A stretch of 64,000 nt of DNA, from positions 580,001 to 644,000 of the forward strand of contig BRXU01000009.1 in NCBI GenBank assembly GCA_030267565.1, given 5' to 3'. Numbering within the stretch: the stretch's first letter is position 1; each line of letters begins with the position of its first letter. Source of the stretch: Pleodorina starrii. Its lineage: Eukaryota; Chlorophyta; Chlorophyceae; Chlamydomonadales; Volvocaceae. This document shows positions 22,871 through 35,433 of the stretch, piece by piece. Both the position numbers and the translations under genes were made by a program. The notes under the pieces were generated by a model that saw only the letters and a program-made list of their open reading frames with translations, made no database searches and was not told the DNA's origin.

Positions 22871-25077
22871 AATCGCCTTAACTTTTCGCCCTTTTTCGCG
22901 CTTGTTCGGGGGTAAAGTGACTCGCTCAGTGGAGTGAGCTGCACCGGGGGTTCGTGAGTCGTCGCGATTAGCTGGACTCCAGCGAGCCCTCGTGCGGTGC
23001 GGCCAGCTGACGCAGCCGAAAGGGGGAGGAGGGGGTGTAGGAAGAGTGCCAGGGCTCGAGGTGGGATCAAGTTGACGCACACCACCTCCAGTAAGATGTA
23101 AGGCTTGTGGTCCATCTCTTAGTTCATGTCGGGTGTTCCTGCCTTGTCAGTGGCAAGTTCATGTGTGTGTGTGAGTGTTATAGAGGAGCTGGGCAGGCGT
23201 GGTACGGCACCTGCCGGTGGTACGGCAAATAGCGAGGTCGAGGGGGACGACTGACGGAGCCCGCCGATCGGCGCCCGCGAGCGAGTGTGGCCGTTCCGTT
23301 CGCTGCTTGCCTGCTCGCGCTTTTGCGAGCTGGAGTAGCAACGGCTGGGGCCGGGGCGTTTTCGGAGCGGTGGGTTCGTTGAGGGTCTGCGACGCCGGGC
23401 TGGGGCACCCAGTCGTCGGGCGCGGATTAGAGGCAGGGGTGTGGCCACGGTGTGTCCGTGGGGCGATACGGGGTAGGTAAGGAAAGAGGCGATCGAGCGG
23501 TGTGCGAAAGGTTTGCGCATTAGTGTTCCGGAGTGCGAGCGGGCCGAAGCGCTGTGGCGGCCAAGACCAGTTTTTGCGGTGGAGAGTCGCATGGACTAAC
23601 GACCCTGGGACCCAGGGCCGTGGGTGCGGGCCGTATCGGTTACGGCGGCGGGCATTGGCACTGTGGAATGGGGCTGTGCCGTGGTGCCGAGGTGGGCGCT
23701 TCTCAGGCCCTGGCGCTGGGGGTGCGTTGGTGCCTGTTGACGATTGTAAGGTTCGTTCGTCGGGTGCGGGAGAGCGGGACCCAGGCAGCCGGGTGTCACC
23801 CCATAGCGCGTGTGCGGCTCTTGGGGGCAGCGCCATTATCGTTACGTTGGGAGGAAAGGCAGGAGGAAAGACAGGAGAAACAGAGGAGGTGATGAGGTCC
23901 TGGCACTGAGGACCTCGCCTGCCCGCACCATGCGTTTGCTGCTCGTGCACAAATCCACTTGGGCTCAAAAGGAGTGACAGGCAGGAGTGGCAGGCAGGCA
24001 TTTATCTTCCAAGGGAAGCAGAGAATGTCTCCGCTGTGCCCCAGGCGTCAGCGCTGTCCGGTGGCTCCTGCCTCTCCGCTACCCCTGCGACTGAATTGTC
24101 AGGAATTGTAGGCTGGCTCGGCACGCAGCCTGGGGTCGTGCCTGGACCCCCACCGCTAACATAGCTCTCGATTGTTATGTTCAATAAGTAGGTCGACGGG
24201 CGACAGCCGTTCGCAGAAAATGATATAATTTTACGTATGCCAGCACATGCCGGTGTACGAAAGGTTGAGCATGAGTAAGTGCATTGGCCAAGGCGTGGGC
24301 GCGTGGCAACAACAGTTGTTGAGTGATTGATGATATGATGATTTAGGTATTACTGCATCTGGCAACAAGGTTATTCGCGGTGGTGCATTGATCGTCGTCG
24401 GTTCAATGCTGCGGCGACCAGAAGGCTGCGACAGACTGATGACCACTGAATTATGCTGCGTGAACATTTTTTGAGGCTTTTATTATAGACATAAGTCTGT
24501 GCGTGTTATATAATTTATAGTGCAGTTGAGATTGCTTAGGGCTTCGCCTATGCAACGCTCTGGCGCACTGCATATCCGGCCGCGGAAATCGCGAGTAATC
24601 CTCCTTGCAACGCCACATTATATCAGTCATATTGGTATCCAGTTATCCACAACTCTGTTGCATGCGCCTTTGCAACCAGGGCTTTCCCATCAGCAAGCAT
24701 AATGCTGAGCGGCGGTGGACAACGGCAGCTTTCCACATCCAAGGCATCGGATTCTTTGTTTAGACATGTTCGCTGTTGCAGCACGCCGTCGGTCGATGTT
24801 CCATCCAGAAATGCGGACAGCAGCCGAGCATTCCAGCGCAGCTCAAGGAAGATGCAGATCCTGCAGGTATCATACAGGGATTACAGTGGAGAGCGTGTTT
24901 TCCGTGTCGGCCAGACCATCAAACCGGGCTCCATAGGGGTGGGGGCGCCGTGGAGCGAAGAGCAAGATACGGCACCTTACGGCATAAGGTCACGCAATGC
25001 GCTCGCGGGAGAACCTCAGCTCCCACGACGTGGTTCGGAGTGCCATTGTGGTTTCGGAGGGTGCCTTTGGAATCTGA
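22871..25077. other. Intergenic region; probable 5' exons of the OPR-like gene at its right end
   Basis: Nothing coding is convincing from 22.9 to 24.5 kb. The right end (about 24.5-25.08 kb) should contain the promoter and first exon(s) of the OPR-like gene, because the frame at 25078 has no ATG. A possible short ATG exon ends at 24858 (ATG at 24852 followed by a GT donor), but this is not secure. Confidence 0.4.
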
Positions 25078-28000
25078 GGGGGCGCCGTTGGGGATCTGGA
25101 GATTGCCTTCGTACCTTTCTGTTGGCGTCACTTCGGGCGTGTCTTGAGGACACCCCTCCCGCTGCAGCCCTGCGGCGTCACACTGACCCCCGCCTCCCTT
25201 TGGGTCGCCCATCCGCCACTGCGTTGCTCGTCGTACGAGCAGGCGGACGAGCACTCATTCTTCTGGGGCCGGCCCGCCCGCGCTGCAGCCACCCAGCAGG
25301 CCGCCATCAGCCCCGCGCCCGCGCCCGCGGCCCCAGCGGCGGTGAACCTCCATCCATCGGGTCCCAGCGCAGTGGTGGCGCCCCGGGTGGTCTCCGTCCC
25401 AGCGTCACGGTTCCACAGCATCGTGGGCGCGATGACGGTTTCGGAGCTGTTGCAAGTGGGTTTCTGCTCGGGTGCCGAATGGGCCGTACCGTTTCGATGC
25501 ACGTATGGCAACCTGCGGCTCCAATCGGCAGCCTTCGAACCCCCCATACGTTCTTGCTGATGAATTATTGGTGGATATTGCTGTTGTTGTTGTTGTTGCT
25601 GCTGCTGCTACTACTATAGTGGGCTCCAGAACCCCCGAAGGGCCATCCGGCCCTTTGCGCACCCCATGCGCACTCGTCCAAGCCGTCCGTGAAAGCCTTC
25701 ACTCAACCGACCAACACATACTTGGCCAAGTTCGCTTCGCGCCGCTCTCACAAACGAGTCAAGCATCCCGCGCACTACCACTTATGTGACTTGACGACCG
25801 ACAACCGGAACCACCTCAACAGGAGCTGCTGGAGGCGTTGGCGGAGGGGGCCGGCGGCGGCGGCGGTGGCGACAGCGGCGGCGGCAGCGGTGGCGGGGCG
25901 GGAGGCGAGCTCCCGGCAGTGGACTCTCTGGGCGGCAGCAGCTGCGCCGCTGGGGCCGTGGCGCTCCCTGCGCATGTTGTGGAGGTGGCGCTTGCCAAGT
26001 GGGTGTATGTGTGTGTTTGTGTGTGTAGGGGGGGGCGGCTGAGGGGCCCGGTAGGGCGGGAGGGGACGGATGGGGAGAACAAGCCAGGAGAGGTGCAGGT
26101 AGCGGGGCGCAGGCCGCAGGGAGAGCGCGGGCGGGGCCGCCACTCCGCCATTATCAAATCATGTCCCACGTCCCCTCCACAACGCGCGCCTCCCCGTCCG
26201 CGTGCTGTACCATGCCGTACAGGACCGCGGGCTGGGCCCTGGACGCCGGCGCCCGAGCCGGCACCGACCCCGAAACCGTACGACAAACCCTGGAGATGCT
26301 GCAGGACAGCCTGATCCGCAGCTGCTTGCACGGCTACAGCCTGGATGACGTGGCGAGCGTGCTGTGGAGCCTGGCCAGCACCCTGGGGGAGTACGGCTGG
26401 TCCAGTACGGCAGGTACCATGGACGTCGTACAGTCCTGGCTGGGCAGCTCCGGAACCGTCGAGGCGCTGGCAGTGGGGCAGGAGGCGGGGCGGTTCTCGT
26501 CGCTGGCATCGCTGCTGTGGGGCTACGCGGCGCTGCTGTTGCGGGCGGGGGAGGGCGGTGTGGAGGCGGCGGCGGCGGCGACGGCGGCGGAGGTGGCGGC
26601 GGCGGCGGGTGGCGGAGGCGGGAGTGAGGTGGCGGGGCCAGGACTGGACGCGCTGGCGCTTCGGGCGGCGGAGCTGATTCGGGCGTACGGCAGTTCGGAG
26701 CCGGTGGCGGCGGTGGAGATGGCGGACGTGGCGTGGGCGCTGTCCATCATTGGCCGCAGGTGGGGGTGCATGGCAGGGTTGCTATCTTCCTTGACGGGAG
26801 TATCTACGGGCTCAGATATTCGTTGCTCAAATGTTCCAAAAACTTCTATGGATGACGAGAAGTTTTTTGGCTGGGAAGGCCCAAAAGTATCTGTGTGCAG
26901 TGGCCAGATATCAACCGTGACCATGTGCAATGTAGGAACTTGTTTTCAGTATTATCCAGCACAGTTGCTCGGAGCCGAAAACATCTTTTTCGCCGTCGGG
27001 AGGGAGCCGGCGACGTGATTTTATGGGGAAATGGGCTTCCGAAGTTCTATGGATGATCAGATTGTATCGTTAGAATTCTCCCAAAAATTTCCTATTGGAC
27101 ACTCAAAATTGTACAAAACACTTCTATAAAATTTTCAATTTTTTGGGCAAATAGATATTTTTATCCTAAGATAGCAACCCTGGTGCATGGGTGTGCGTGG
27201 GTGTGCGTGAGGCGGCGTCGTGGCGAGGGCGGATGGGAGGGTGGGCGGGTGGGCGTGGAATCATGCGTCGTCACAAAAGAGGGGCGTTGACCGTATTGAA
27301 GGGAAAATATATAAGAAAGAGGCTGGCGCAGCCACGACCTCTCGCAGTGGCACCAGTGGAAGGCCCGAGTTACCCGAGTGGATTGACAAATTGGGTCAAA
27401 GTCGGTGAGTTGCGAGTCCACGTCAGCGGCGACGGCCACCGCCACCCCTCAATGTCCAGCCCCCCCCGGCCCGCTGCACTGCACTGCACTGCACTGCACT
27501 GCACCACGGGCCCGCTGGCCCGCTGACTTTACTCTTCCGAAGGTCAGGAACCCGCTGTAATAACATCCCAACGGCCCCAGCGGCCCAGCGGTCTTCCCCT
27601 CTTCCTCGCGGCGCCGACCCCCCTCCCCTTCCCTGTTCCCTCCCGCCCGCCTCCGGTACCCGTACTGTCCTTCCTTACCCCTCCTGCGCACCCCGTCCCA
27701 TTCACCCATTCACCCATCCACGCATCCACGCACTCCGGTCACGCATTCCCTTCAGGTCCCCCGCCGTGGCGCAGCTGGCCGAGGCGGTTGCGCACGAGGT
27801 GTACCGGCAGCTGTCCAACCGCTCCAGCCTGCACGCGCCCTTCGAGGCGGGGGAGCTGGTCAAGGTGGTGCGGGCGTATGCGGACATGCGGCTGGCGGGG
27901 GCGGACGGTGAGGAGGGAGGGGGAAGAGGTGGGGTGTGGGGTGTGGGGTTGGGGTTGGGGTTTGGGGATGGGGATGGGGTTGGGGATGGGTAGCGGTAGC

Positions 28001-28696
28001 TCGACTTGATGGAACGGGAGGGAGGTGGGGATGGGCCGGGGCTGTGCGGAGTGGGGTGGGGTAGGGTTAACAAAGATGTTTTCGCAGCGGTGGAAAGGGG
28101 CTGCGCGGGACTCTTGCGGGTTGGCTGGCTGGGTCGCTGGGCCACTGGGAGTAGCCGTATTCTCTAAGGGCCCAGAAAAAAAAGGTGAGGCGGGTACACC
28201 AGGCAAGGGCCTTATCCCCCGCCGGTGGAAAGGCGCGACACCGGCCCCTTCCCCTCGCCGCTGCCCCAGCCACACCTTTTCAGACCCTTCGACTGCTCGC
28301 CGACTGCTCGCCGCACCCTGCGTATTTTGCTGCCTGCGCCTTGCCCGTACGGCAACGCAGGTTCGGTACCGCGCATGCTTGATGCGGTTGGTGGCCACGT
28401 GGCCAAGCGCATCCGCGGTCGTCACGTGGGTGCCATCACCCGACCTGCTGACTGTGCAGAGCTCCTCCGGGTGCGTGGATGGCTGGCTGGCTGGCTGGAT
28501 AGGTCGACGGCTGGCTGGTTGGCTGGCTGGTTGGGCGCCGGGCTGGCTGGCTGGTTGGGGTGGCTGCTTGGTTGGCTGGTTGGGAGGATGGCTGACTCGC
28601 TGGGCCCTTCCAAACTGGCTTGCTTACTGGGTACTGTGTATGGCTGATAGGAAGACTGTCGCCTTCCCCCCTCAGAGGCCACCTCCCCCCTCAGCC

Positions 28697-28727
<31 letters not shown>

Positions 28728-31700
28728 TTCGCACCAGTCCCGACCTTCCGCACGTCCCTCCCCTACGACCCTAACCACTAACCACCAACGGTCTGGGCCT
28801 CCACCGCACTACGCCCCCCGCCCCCAACTTCCGCAGGGCTTTGCTGACTCGGGTCACAACAGTGTGGTGGTTCCGGAGCTGCTGCGCGCGGTGGCGCTAC
28901 AGGCAGGTGCAGGTGCAGCCGCGGGCTGGGCGGGGGGCGGCTGCGTGGCGCACCGATGGGGTTGGATATCATGCTTGTTGGGTGGGTGGGATTCTCGAGT
29001 GCCCTGTCAGCGGCGCCGTCCCTTCGCTGCGGTTTACTTCTTCCCGCTCCCTCCTCACTTGCACCTGGAGGCAGATCTGCCGGGAGGTCGCCGCCCACAA
29101 CGAGGCTTCGCCGCGACCCATGGGTCACGACCTCCTCCTCCAAGTGGGGGACAGCCCCGTCTCTACCCCCACCGCCGCCACCTCAACCCGGGGCAGCTCG
29201 CCATCAGCTTCGTCACCATCAACCTCCGGCGCGCGCGGCACCAGCACCAGCATCACCAACAGCAGCAGTAGCGTGGCCGATCGCTTCCGACAAAAGCACA
29301 TCTCGTTGTGGGAGCGGCGGTTGTCCCATCTGCAACAGTTAAGCCCGGAGCAGCGGCACCAGCTGGAGGCGGAGGAGGCGCGACAGGCCTACTGGCACTG
29401 GTCGGCCTTCCTGTCGGGCAGCCAGGTTATCTCCGTACTGCAGTCGTACATCCGCATGGGGGCCCACTACCCCGGCGTCGACCTAACGGACTCGTTGCTG
29501 CTGGCCGTGCGGCCGCAGCTGCCGTTCATGTCTCCCGGGGAAGTTTCAGAGCTGCTGCAATTGCTGGCGGCAGTACGGCACGTGCCCGGGCCGCAGGTGC
29601 GTGCGAGAAGGACGTTGGGCGTTGGGGGAGGCGGGACAGAAAACCAGTCCGAATACGGCAAGCTGGCCTTTGGCTTTTGTGGGGGGCGCATTCAGGAAGG
29701 TGCAATGGTAGCCTGGGGGCCTTTCGCGCGGGTGGCCTTGGCGCCGGAAACGTACAACCTGGGTTTGTGCTGTCGTGGTCCGTACTACCAGTGTACGGCA
29801 GCTAGCTGTTAGCCCAACATTCCTGCCTGCGCAAGTGAGACCGCTGATGACCATTCTTTGCTCGCCACCCCAGACTCCACCCGCGCCCTGCCTCCCCCGC
29901 CCCCTCCGCTCGCTGCCAGACGCTTGACCTTCTGGCTGCGGCTGCGCTTCGTCAGCCGCACGACGCTGGGGAGGTCCCCTCGGGGCTGTCATCCTGGGAA
30001 GGCCGCGGCCCGCCGCCACCCGGCTGCGCCAGCCCGCGGCCGGGCGCTCCGAGTGTCCCGGCGGTCAGCGGCAGGGCGGCGCGTTCCCCCCTGGAGCTGC
30101 AGCGGCTGGGTTCGCTTTGGGCGCTGGTGATGATGGGCTGGAGACCGCAAGCGGAAGAGTTGGAGCGGGTGAGCTGCTGGCTTGATAGCGGTACCCAGTG
30201 CTGTTGTGCGTGTCTGTAAGTGTGGCGTGTGTGGGGGTGCGTAAGGCAGCGAAACCCGTAGGCTGTCACAAACGCCCCGCCTCCCATTGTGGAGCTTGAA
30301 TGGTAACTGGTCTGACTGGCGGATTTCGCTGGCTGGTCTGCGTTTGTGTCGTGCCATGTCATGTCTCATGTGATCGCTCCATTCGCTGCCGCCAAGTGCC
30401 GCGCCCTCGTCCTGGTGCTGCTGCCACCTGCCCCCAGGTCCTGGCTCCAGTGCTGCTGGACGATTCTCTGGGGCCCTTGGCGCTCCAGGACGCGGGTCGG
30501 CTGATGAGCCTGCTGGCGGTGCTGCCGCGGGAGCAACTGACCATCCAACGCTTCGGTCTGGCGGCGATGAAGCTGCGGGAGGCGCTGGCGGGGCCCTCAG
30601 CGGCGGCGGCGAGCAAGCGCAGCGGCGACGGCGGCGGCTGGTCGAGGGCGTGGTCGGGCAGCACCGCCGCCGGGGTGAGTACGGCATGTCGCGCCAACAA
30701 AGCAACCCTCAGATGTATGTAACAGTCCCGCCAGGGAACCTCCCTCCCATATCAGATTACCGGTAGGTCATATGCGCGCACACCGGCATAGGGGTGCAAG
30801 GACGACATGTTCATTACTACACACATGCGGCACCGTGTGGCAGCTTTATTTCCAACCGGCCTCGCCCGGCTTGCCCCCGCGGGTCGCTCGTTGCGCGGCG
30901 CCGCGCGCGCGCGCCCCTATCCCTGCAGGAGGGCGAGGCCCAGCGGCAGCTGCGCTTCACGCTGCTGGCCGCCGGCGCGTCGATGGCTCTTCTGGGCGGT
31001 GAGGGTTGGGAGATGGCGGAGCAAGTGCTGCCGCCCGCGCACTTCCGGCTGGTCGAGCAGGAGCTGAGGCGGGCGCTGCGGGAGCCCCAACAGAGCGTCG
31101 ATGCCAGGTGGGTGAATAGATGACGGGGCAGCGCAGCGAAGGAATTGAACGAGGTTGGTGCTGGGTGGGCTGGAGTGGGTCGGAGGGCGTGCGGGCGTGC
31201 CTGTGTATACCGGTATGTGTGTTGAAGGCAAACTGAATAGGTCTGCTTAGGCGCGAGGTGGTAAACCGAAGCCCATCTTTAAGCCCCTATTGTGCAGGAA
31301 GTGCCACGGAGGCGCTGCATCATCACCAGCGGTACCGGTATGTTGGGTGCGTGTGAGGTCCTGCAAGAGCTTCACGGCTCACGTCCGTGCGTGGGTTAGC
31401 GGTCGCCCCCTCCCTTAGCTCCCCGCCCCTTTGCTCGCTTTTGCCCCGCTCGCTTGCTCGCTCGCCCGCCGGCCTGCTGCCGCAGCTGCGTGGCCGAGAC
31501 CGTACAGGCGCTCAACGACGCGGGATATGCCGCCGCCGTCACCACCCTCACCCTCCCCGTGGATGTCCTCATCCGTCATCCGCCGAAAGATCTACACCAG
31601 CATCAGCACCAACACCAACATGAGCAGCAGGAGACGACGACGATGATGACTGAGATTCAAGAGGACCAAGACGGGGACGGGGATGGAGATGAAGGGGCGT

Positions 31701-32218
31701 GCCCGTTGGATGACGTCATACCTCCGCTGGTGTTCCAACCGATAGTAGGGCGCCTGACTCTCGCTAGCACGGCAAGTGCCGGGGCATTGCCGGTCCGGCA
31801 CGTGCAGGGCGAGGGCGGGGCTGCGGCCGGCGGTTGCGGCGGGGCCACTACGGGAGGCGGGGCGGCGCAGGGCAGCTGTGGAGGCGGGGCGGGTGAGGAG
31901 GGGCGCGGGCGGAGTGCGCTGCTGCCGAGCCTGGAGGGAGAGGAGGAGGAGGAGGAGGAGGAGGGGAATGCGCTGATAGTGCTGCTGCACGTCTGCAGCG
32001 CAGAAGAGTGCGCGAGCAACACGTCGGACGATTCGCTGGTGTGGGGATGGGCGCGAGTGCGGCAGGCGCTCTACAGCGCGTGCTGTGCGGCAGCGGCTGT
32101 GGTAGAGCTGAGCGAGGGGAAGTTGCGGAAGGTGAAGGGCAGGCGGGACGACGCAAGGGCGTACGTGCAGCGGGCGCTTTCGCAGGCGCTGGCGATGAAG
32201 CGCGGAGGCGTGTGCTAG
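25078..32218 (+). CDS. OPR/FASTK-like helical-repeat protein (putative organelle RNA factor), 5' end unresolved
   Basis: In-frame exons: about 25078-25455, 25823-25998, 26223-26759, 27756-27907, 28361-28470, 28837-about 28890, about 29082-29596, 29920-30168, 30438-30674, 30929-31107 and 31486-32218 (stop TAG). About 1,050 aa are visible. The junction near 28890-29082 and the N-terminus are uncertain. The protein is Ala/Leu-rich and helical, with recurring motifs such as DVASVLWSLASTL, SLASLLWGYAALL, MADVAWALSIIGR and LGSLWALVMMGW, the LWALA pattern of algal octotricopeptide (OPR) and FASTK-like proteins. In algae these are mostly nucleus-encoded factors for chloroplast or mitochondrial RNA. 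A classical RAP domain was not identified at the C-terminus, which is acidic with His- and Glu-rich low-complexity insertions (about 31.6-31.96 kb). An RNA-binding role is inferred. Confidence 0.6.
26774..27182. mobile_element. Non-autonomous hAT-type MITE inserted in an intron
   Basis: This is a 409-bp AT-rich element with perfect 15-bp terminal inverted repeats (CAGGGTTGCTATCTT and its complement). It is flanked by a perfect 8-bp target duplication GTGCATGG at 26766-26773 and 27183-27190. The 8-bp duplication and the CAGGG ends are hallmarks of the hAT superfamily. There is no transposase reading frame, so it depends on a partner elsewhere. It sits at the start of the intron following the exon ending at 26759, seven bases inside the donor, and its base composition differs sharply from the GC-rich exons. 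Confidence 0.92.
27472..27503 (+). repeat. (GCACT)n microsatellite
   Basis: About five to six tandem pentamer units in an intron of the OPR-like gene. Confidence 0.85.
28483..28585 (+). repeat. Degenerate (CTGG)n repeat
   Basis: GGCTGGCTGG-type intronic repeat with interruptions. A (CA)n run follows at about 28698-28729 in the same intron. Confidence 0.8.
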
Positions 32219-32433
32219 CTCATGGAGATTTTAGGGGAACGATCAGGGGTAACGTCGAAACAGTGTCTAGGCGAGCTGCGACATTCACTACCTTTTCAGT
32301 ACCCGCCGGCCACTGACCAGGCGTATGCTTGCCTGGGATTGTCTCTGCAGGATCCCCGTCGGTCATCGTCCAGGATCATCCCGCAATCATCGGAGCAAGC
32401 TAGTCAAACGCAATTTATACGAAAAGGGTTGCT

Positions 32434-32438
32434 TGTAA
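32434..32438 (+). promoter_or_regulatory. Putative polyadenylation signal TGTAA
   Basis: TGTAA lies about 215 nt after the stop codon of the OPR-like gene. Confidence 0.45.
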
Positions 32439-32514
32439 TATCTTTTAATGTACGAAACCTTTTGACAAAACGCTTGAACTGTAGTGGCAGCCGTGCAGGG
32501 CTCGACTGGGCTAG

Positions 32515-32847
32515 ATGGTCGATCCCGAAGGAGATTTCTTGGCCGACGCAAAATCACCCACGCGTTTCATGGTCTTGTTGGAGGTTCCAACATCTGGCAG
32601 GATAGGTCTTGGCGCAGCTGCCTGGTTGCACCTTTCAGATGCATTCTCTACATACGCTGTGTTCGTTGGCGGAGAGACTGGTGTGATTCACGCAGTGCCA
32701 TGCTGCCACATGGAGCAGGAATGGTCCCTGAGGTATCATGTGAGACGTAGGAGGGCCCCACGTGCGCCCGAAGAGCCGCTCAGCACGGACGAGGACTCCT
32801 CCCAAAATATCCACTCCATCGAAGGAGATGAAGATCTTAACTACTAA
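32515..32847 (+). CDS. Hypothetical 110-codon open frame
   Basis: An ATG-initiated frame with a hydrophobic first half (FMVLLEVPTSGRIGLG) and a charged, Arg- and Glu/Asp-rich end. No family is recognised. It has no clear promoter or poly(A) signal and lies just past the 3' UTR of the OPR-like gene. It may be a chance frame or a transposon fragment. Confidence 0.2.
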   Translation: MVDPEGDFLADAKSPTRFMVLLEVPTSGRIGLGAAAWLHLSDAFSTYAVFVGGETGVIHAVPCCHMEQEWSLRYHVRRRRAPRAPEEPLSTDEDSSQNIHSIEGDEDLNY

Positions 32848-34380
32848 ACAACACATCAACCATTTCCCGACACGTTTTTGGATGGCATGAGTGCGATGGA
32901 TAAAATTACCGATGGCCCTTTGCAACAGTCGCATGACTAACGACTTGTACACGCGGATTTAAGCAGCAGCCTCAAGTTAATTTGTCGTAGAAATCAATGA
33001 AGTATGTCATGTTACGAAGATTGTAACTGCTAGCTAGTCTTGCGGGGCGGAGGGGTACAGCGGATTCATAGCGATTTATAATCCTCTTCCGCGCCCAAGG
33101 AAAGCTTCCAACGAATATTTATACAATGACTTAATGGTGGAAATGGTTCATTCAAAATTTGTTGGTTTACTAACACAAATGGCGTGTTGACGGGGGGCCC
33201 TTTGCCGCTAAAAAAGCGTCCTTAAAGCGCGTCCTCTTTTTCGACCCGTAACCGCCCTTCCCACCGCCCTTACGGCCGGTGTTCTGTTGAGCTGTTAAAT
33301 GGCTGCATATACGTCTTTTAGATAAGGACTTCGAAAACATTCAAATCGTGGCTGTTATTGACGTGAAAAGCTCGCGCGAGGAGCCTACCAACATTTTTGG
33401 TTCTGCCTTTTTCTACACGCAGCTCTATCCATCAACGACGTCTATCTTACATGTACGTTCACTGCATGCTAGCTCAAACGGAAGTCGACTCTGACTCTGT
33501 TTCGTTACCTTCCACCGGCGCGCATCGCAGAAACCAGAAGAAACGAGTTGCACATACGAACATCTATATGCACTTCACAAATCTTGATTATTTTCCATAT
33601 ACTTTGAACTCTTGGTATCGATATCGGCAGTAGTGTCAGCAGCAGCAGCGTGGGCATGCATGGCTAGCTACGCCAGGAGTCTTGCTTCGACATCCAGGTC
33701 CTCCGCCAAATACAAACTCGAACGGTATGTGCTCTCATAATATGGTCTACTCCGAATACGGGCGTATGGTGCTCACCTTGCTCAAATCAAAGCATTGGTC
33801 GGTAGTTGGTTTGCGTGCGCGGCCCGCGACGACTCCAGGGTAGGGACGACGGTTCGGATGCTAGCTGAGATGATGCCACATTATTATCAGCGACCTGCTT
33901 TACCTATGTATGTATCAGCGTCAATTCAATTATGTGATCAATCGGTTCTGCGAAGGGAAAACGAACATGCCAGCGGGAAGGGCTTAAACGATGTACTCGA
34001 CTGGCCCCGCCGGTCATCCCCGCTGGATGGCTCCTGCTCTGCGCGTGCGTAAAACAGGGCGGGAGGTGACGGGAGCAGACATGGCGATGACATCCTCGAC
34101 CAGCGGTCTTCGTTCGAGGTACAGCGACGACGTACTAAATATATAGATAGGCGCGCGGTGATCGAGGGTTACTCTGTGCGTGGGCAGAGGCAGGCGCGCC
34201 CCGGACTCTGTGATGCCTGCGTGCGTGCGTGCGTGCCTCTCCCGGAATGGGGTTCAGACGGTCCGTCTTTTTTGTTCCTGACTGTTCCTGGTCTCCATCA
34301 TGTTTTGTTCATCAGTGGATAGATAGGGATAAACATGTTTCTGCCTCTTAAGATAGACGGTCGGTGGATTGCCAGGGAAT
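32848..34380. other. Gene-poor AT-richer intergenic sequence
   Basis: No coding signal, RNA gene or clear repeat is recognised apart from short TGCG and GATA-type runs near 34.14-34.24 kb. Confidence 0.5.
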
Positions 34381-34871
34381 GGGGCGACTTAAATTTTCGA
34401 ATGGCGATGACGACTTACCCCTTGGCGACTTTGGCGACTTTGACGACTTTTGACGACCGTACAACATGTACGGACTGCGCGTTTTTTCGTTTGTTCGCCC
34501 CACAGCCCTCATTTTACATGGATTTCAAGCATTCTGTACACATCCGTAACAAAACAAGCCTCTGAAGCATTGAAAACCCATGTTTGCGAACGAGTTGGGT
34601 CCATTGCCCTCGGAATCACCACGCTCGGATGTCGACATAATGCATTTTTAATTTGTCCACCAGTAATTTCACGGTAGGCGCTTGAGAATGAAAGGCAACG
34701 CAGTGCCAGAACAGCCACTTTGGCGGTTTGGCAAGAAATCCCACACGCCGATAAGTAGATGTACGACAGTACGACTGTCGTACTCGTCAAGTCGCCAATC
34801 GGGCCTCACTGGCGAGATTGATGGCGAGTTTGACGACGTCGTATTTTGGCGAGTTGCGACAAAGTCGCCCC
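34381..34871. mobile_element. Candidate foldback/MITE-like element
   Basis: The ends carry a perfect 10-bp inverted repeat, GGGGCGACTT at 34381-34390 and its complement at 34862-34871. Both subterminal zones repeat GGCGACTT or GACGACTT motifs in opposite orientations. No target duplication is visible, so the element could be decayed or the pairing coincidental. No coding capacity. Confidence 0.35.
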
Positions 34872-35433
34872 GCACCCTGTGGATTGCGCCTGCTGGGCAT
34901 TATTCATGCTCGGTTCGTTGGTGTACGGTATGTCGTCGTCTCCGGATTGCTGAATTGATTCTCGCCCCAAAAATATTACCACCACTGAAAATCTTTTAAA
35001 TCAGTTAACCAGTCAGTCAGGGCGCAGGTAATTGCAAATTATACGTATACGGCCGGTGCTTTCCTCGAACACATTAATAATCATGCGTGACATTACAGGG
35101 AGAACACCCCCCCGTCTCCGTCCACCCTGCCATGCGCTGCAGTACGGGATATTCGGCGTACTATTCACACTCAGGTGCGTGCGTGTGTGCAGCGATCGAT
35201 AAGCTTCGTTGCACGCAGTGGCGGGCCCGCCCCCGTTTGCATACATGCTAGATGTAACACCTTACGTGCAGTAAGAAAGCACGCACGATAGAACGATCTA
35301 TCTTGTATGACATTACCTGCTGCCTGCAGCAAGGAGCGGAGTGAGACACGCATCCGTGCTCGGTGGGCCTTCCTGAAGATACTCCTGGATGGGTGGCAGT
35401 TGTTCTGTACAGTGATTTCACCCGCAAGCGTGA
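34872..35433. other. Intergenic, nothing recognised
   Basis: No coding or structural signal was identified between the candidate foldback element and the 45-bp array. Confidence 0.5.
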
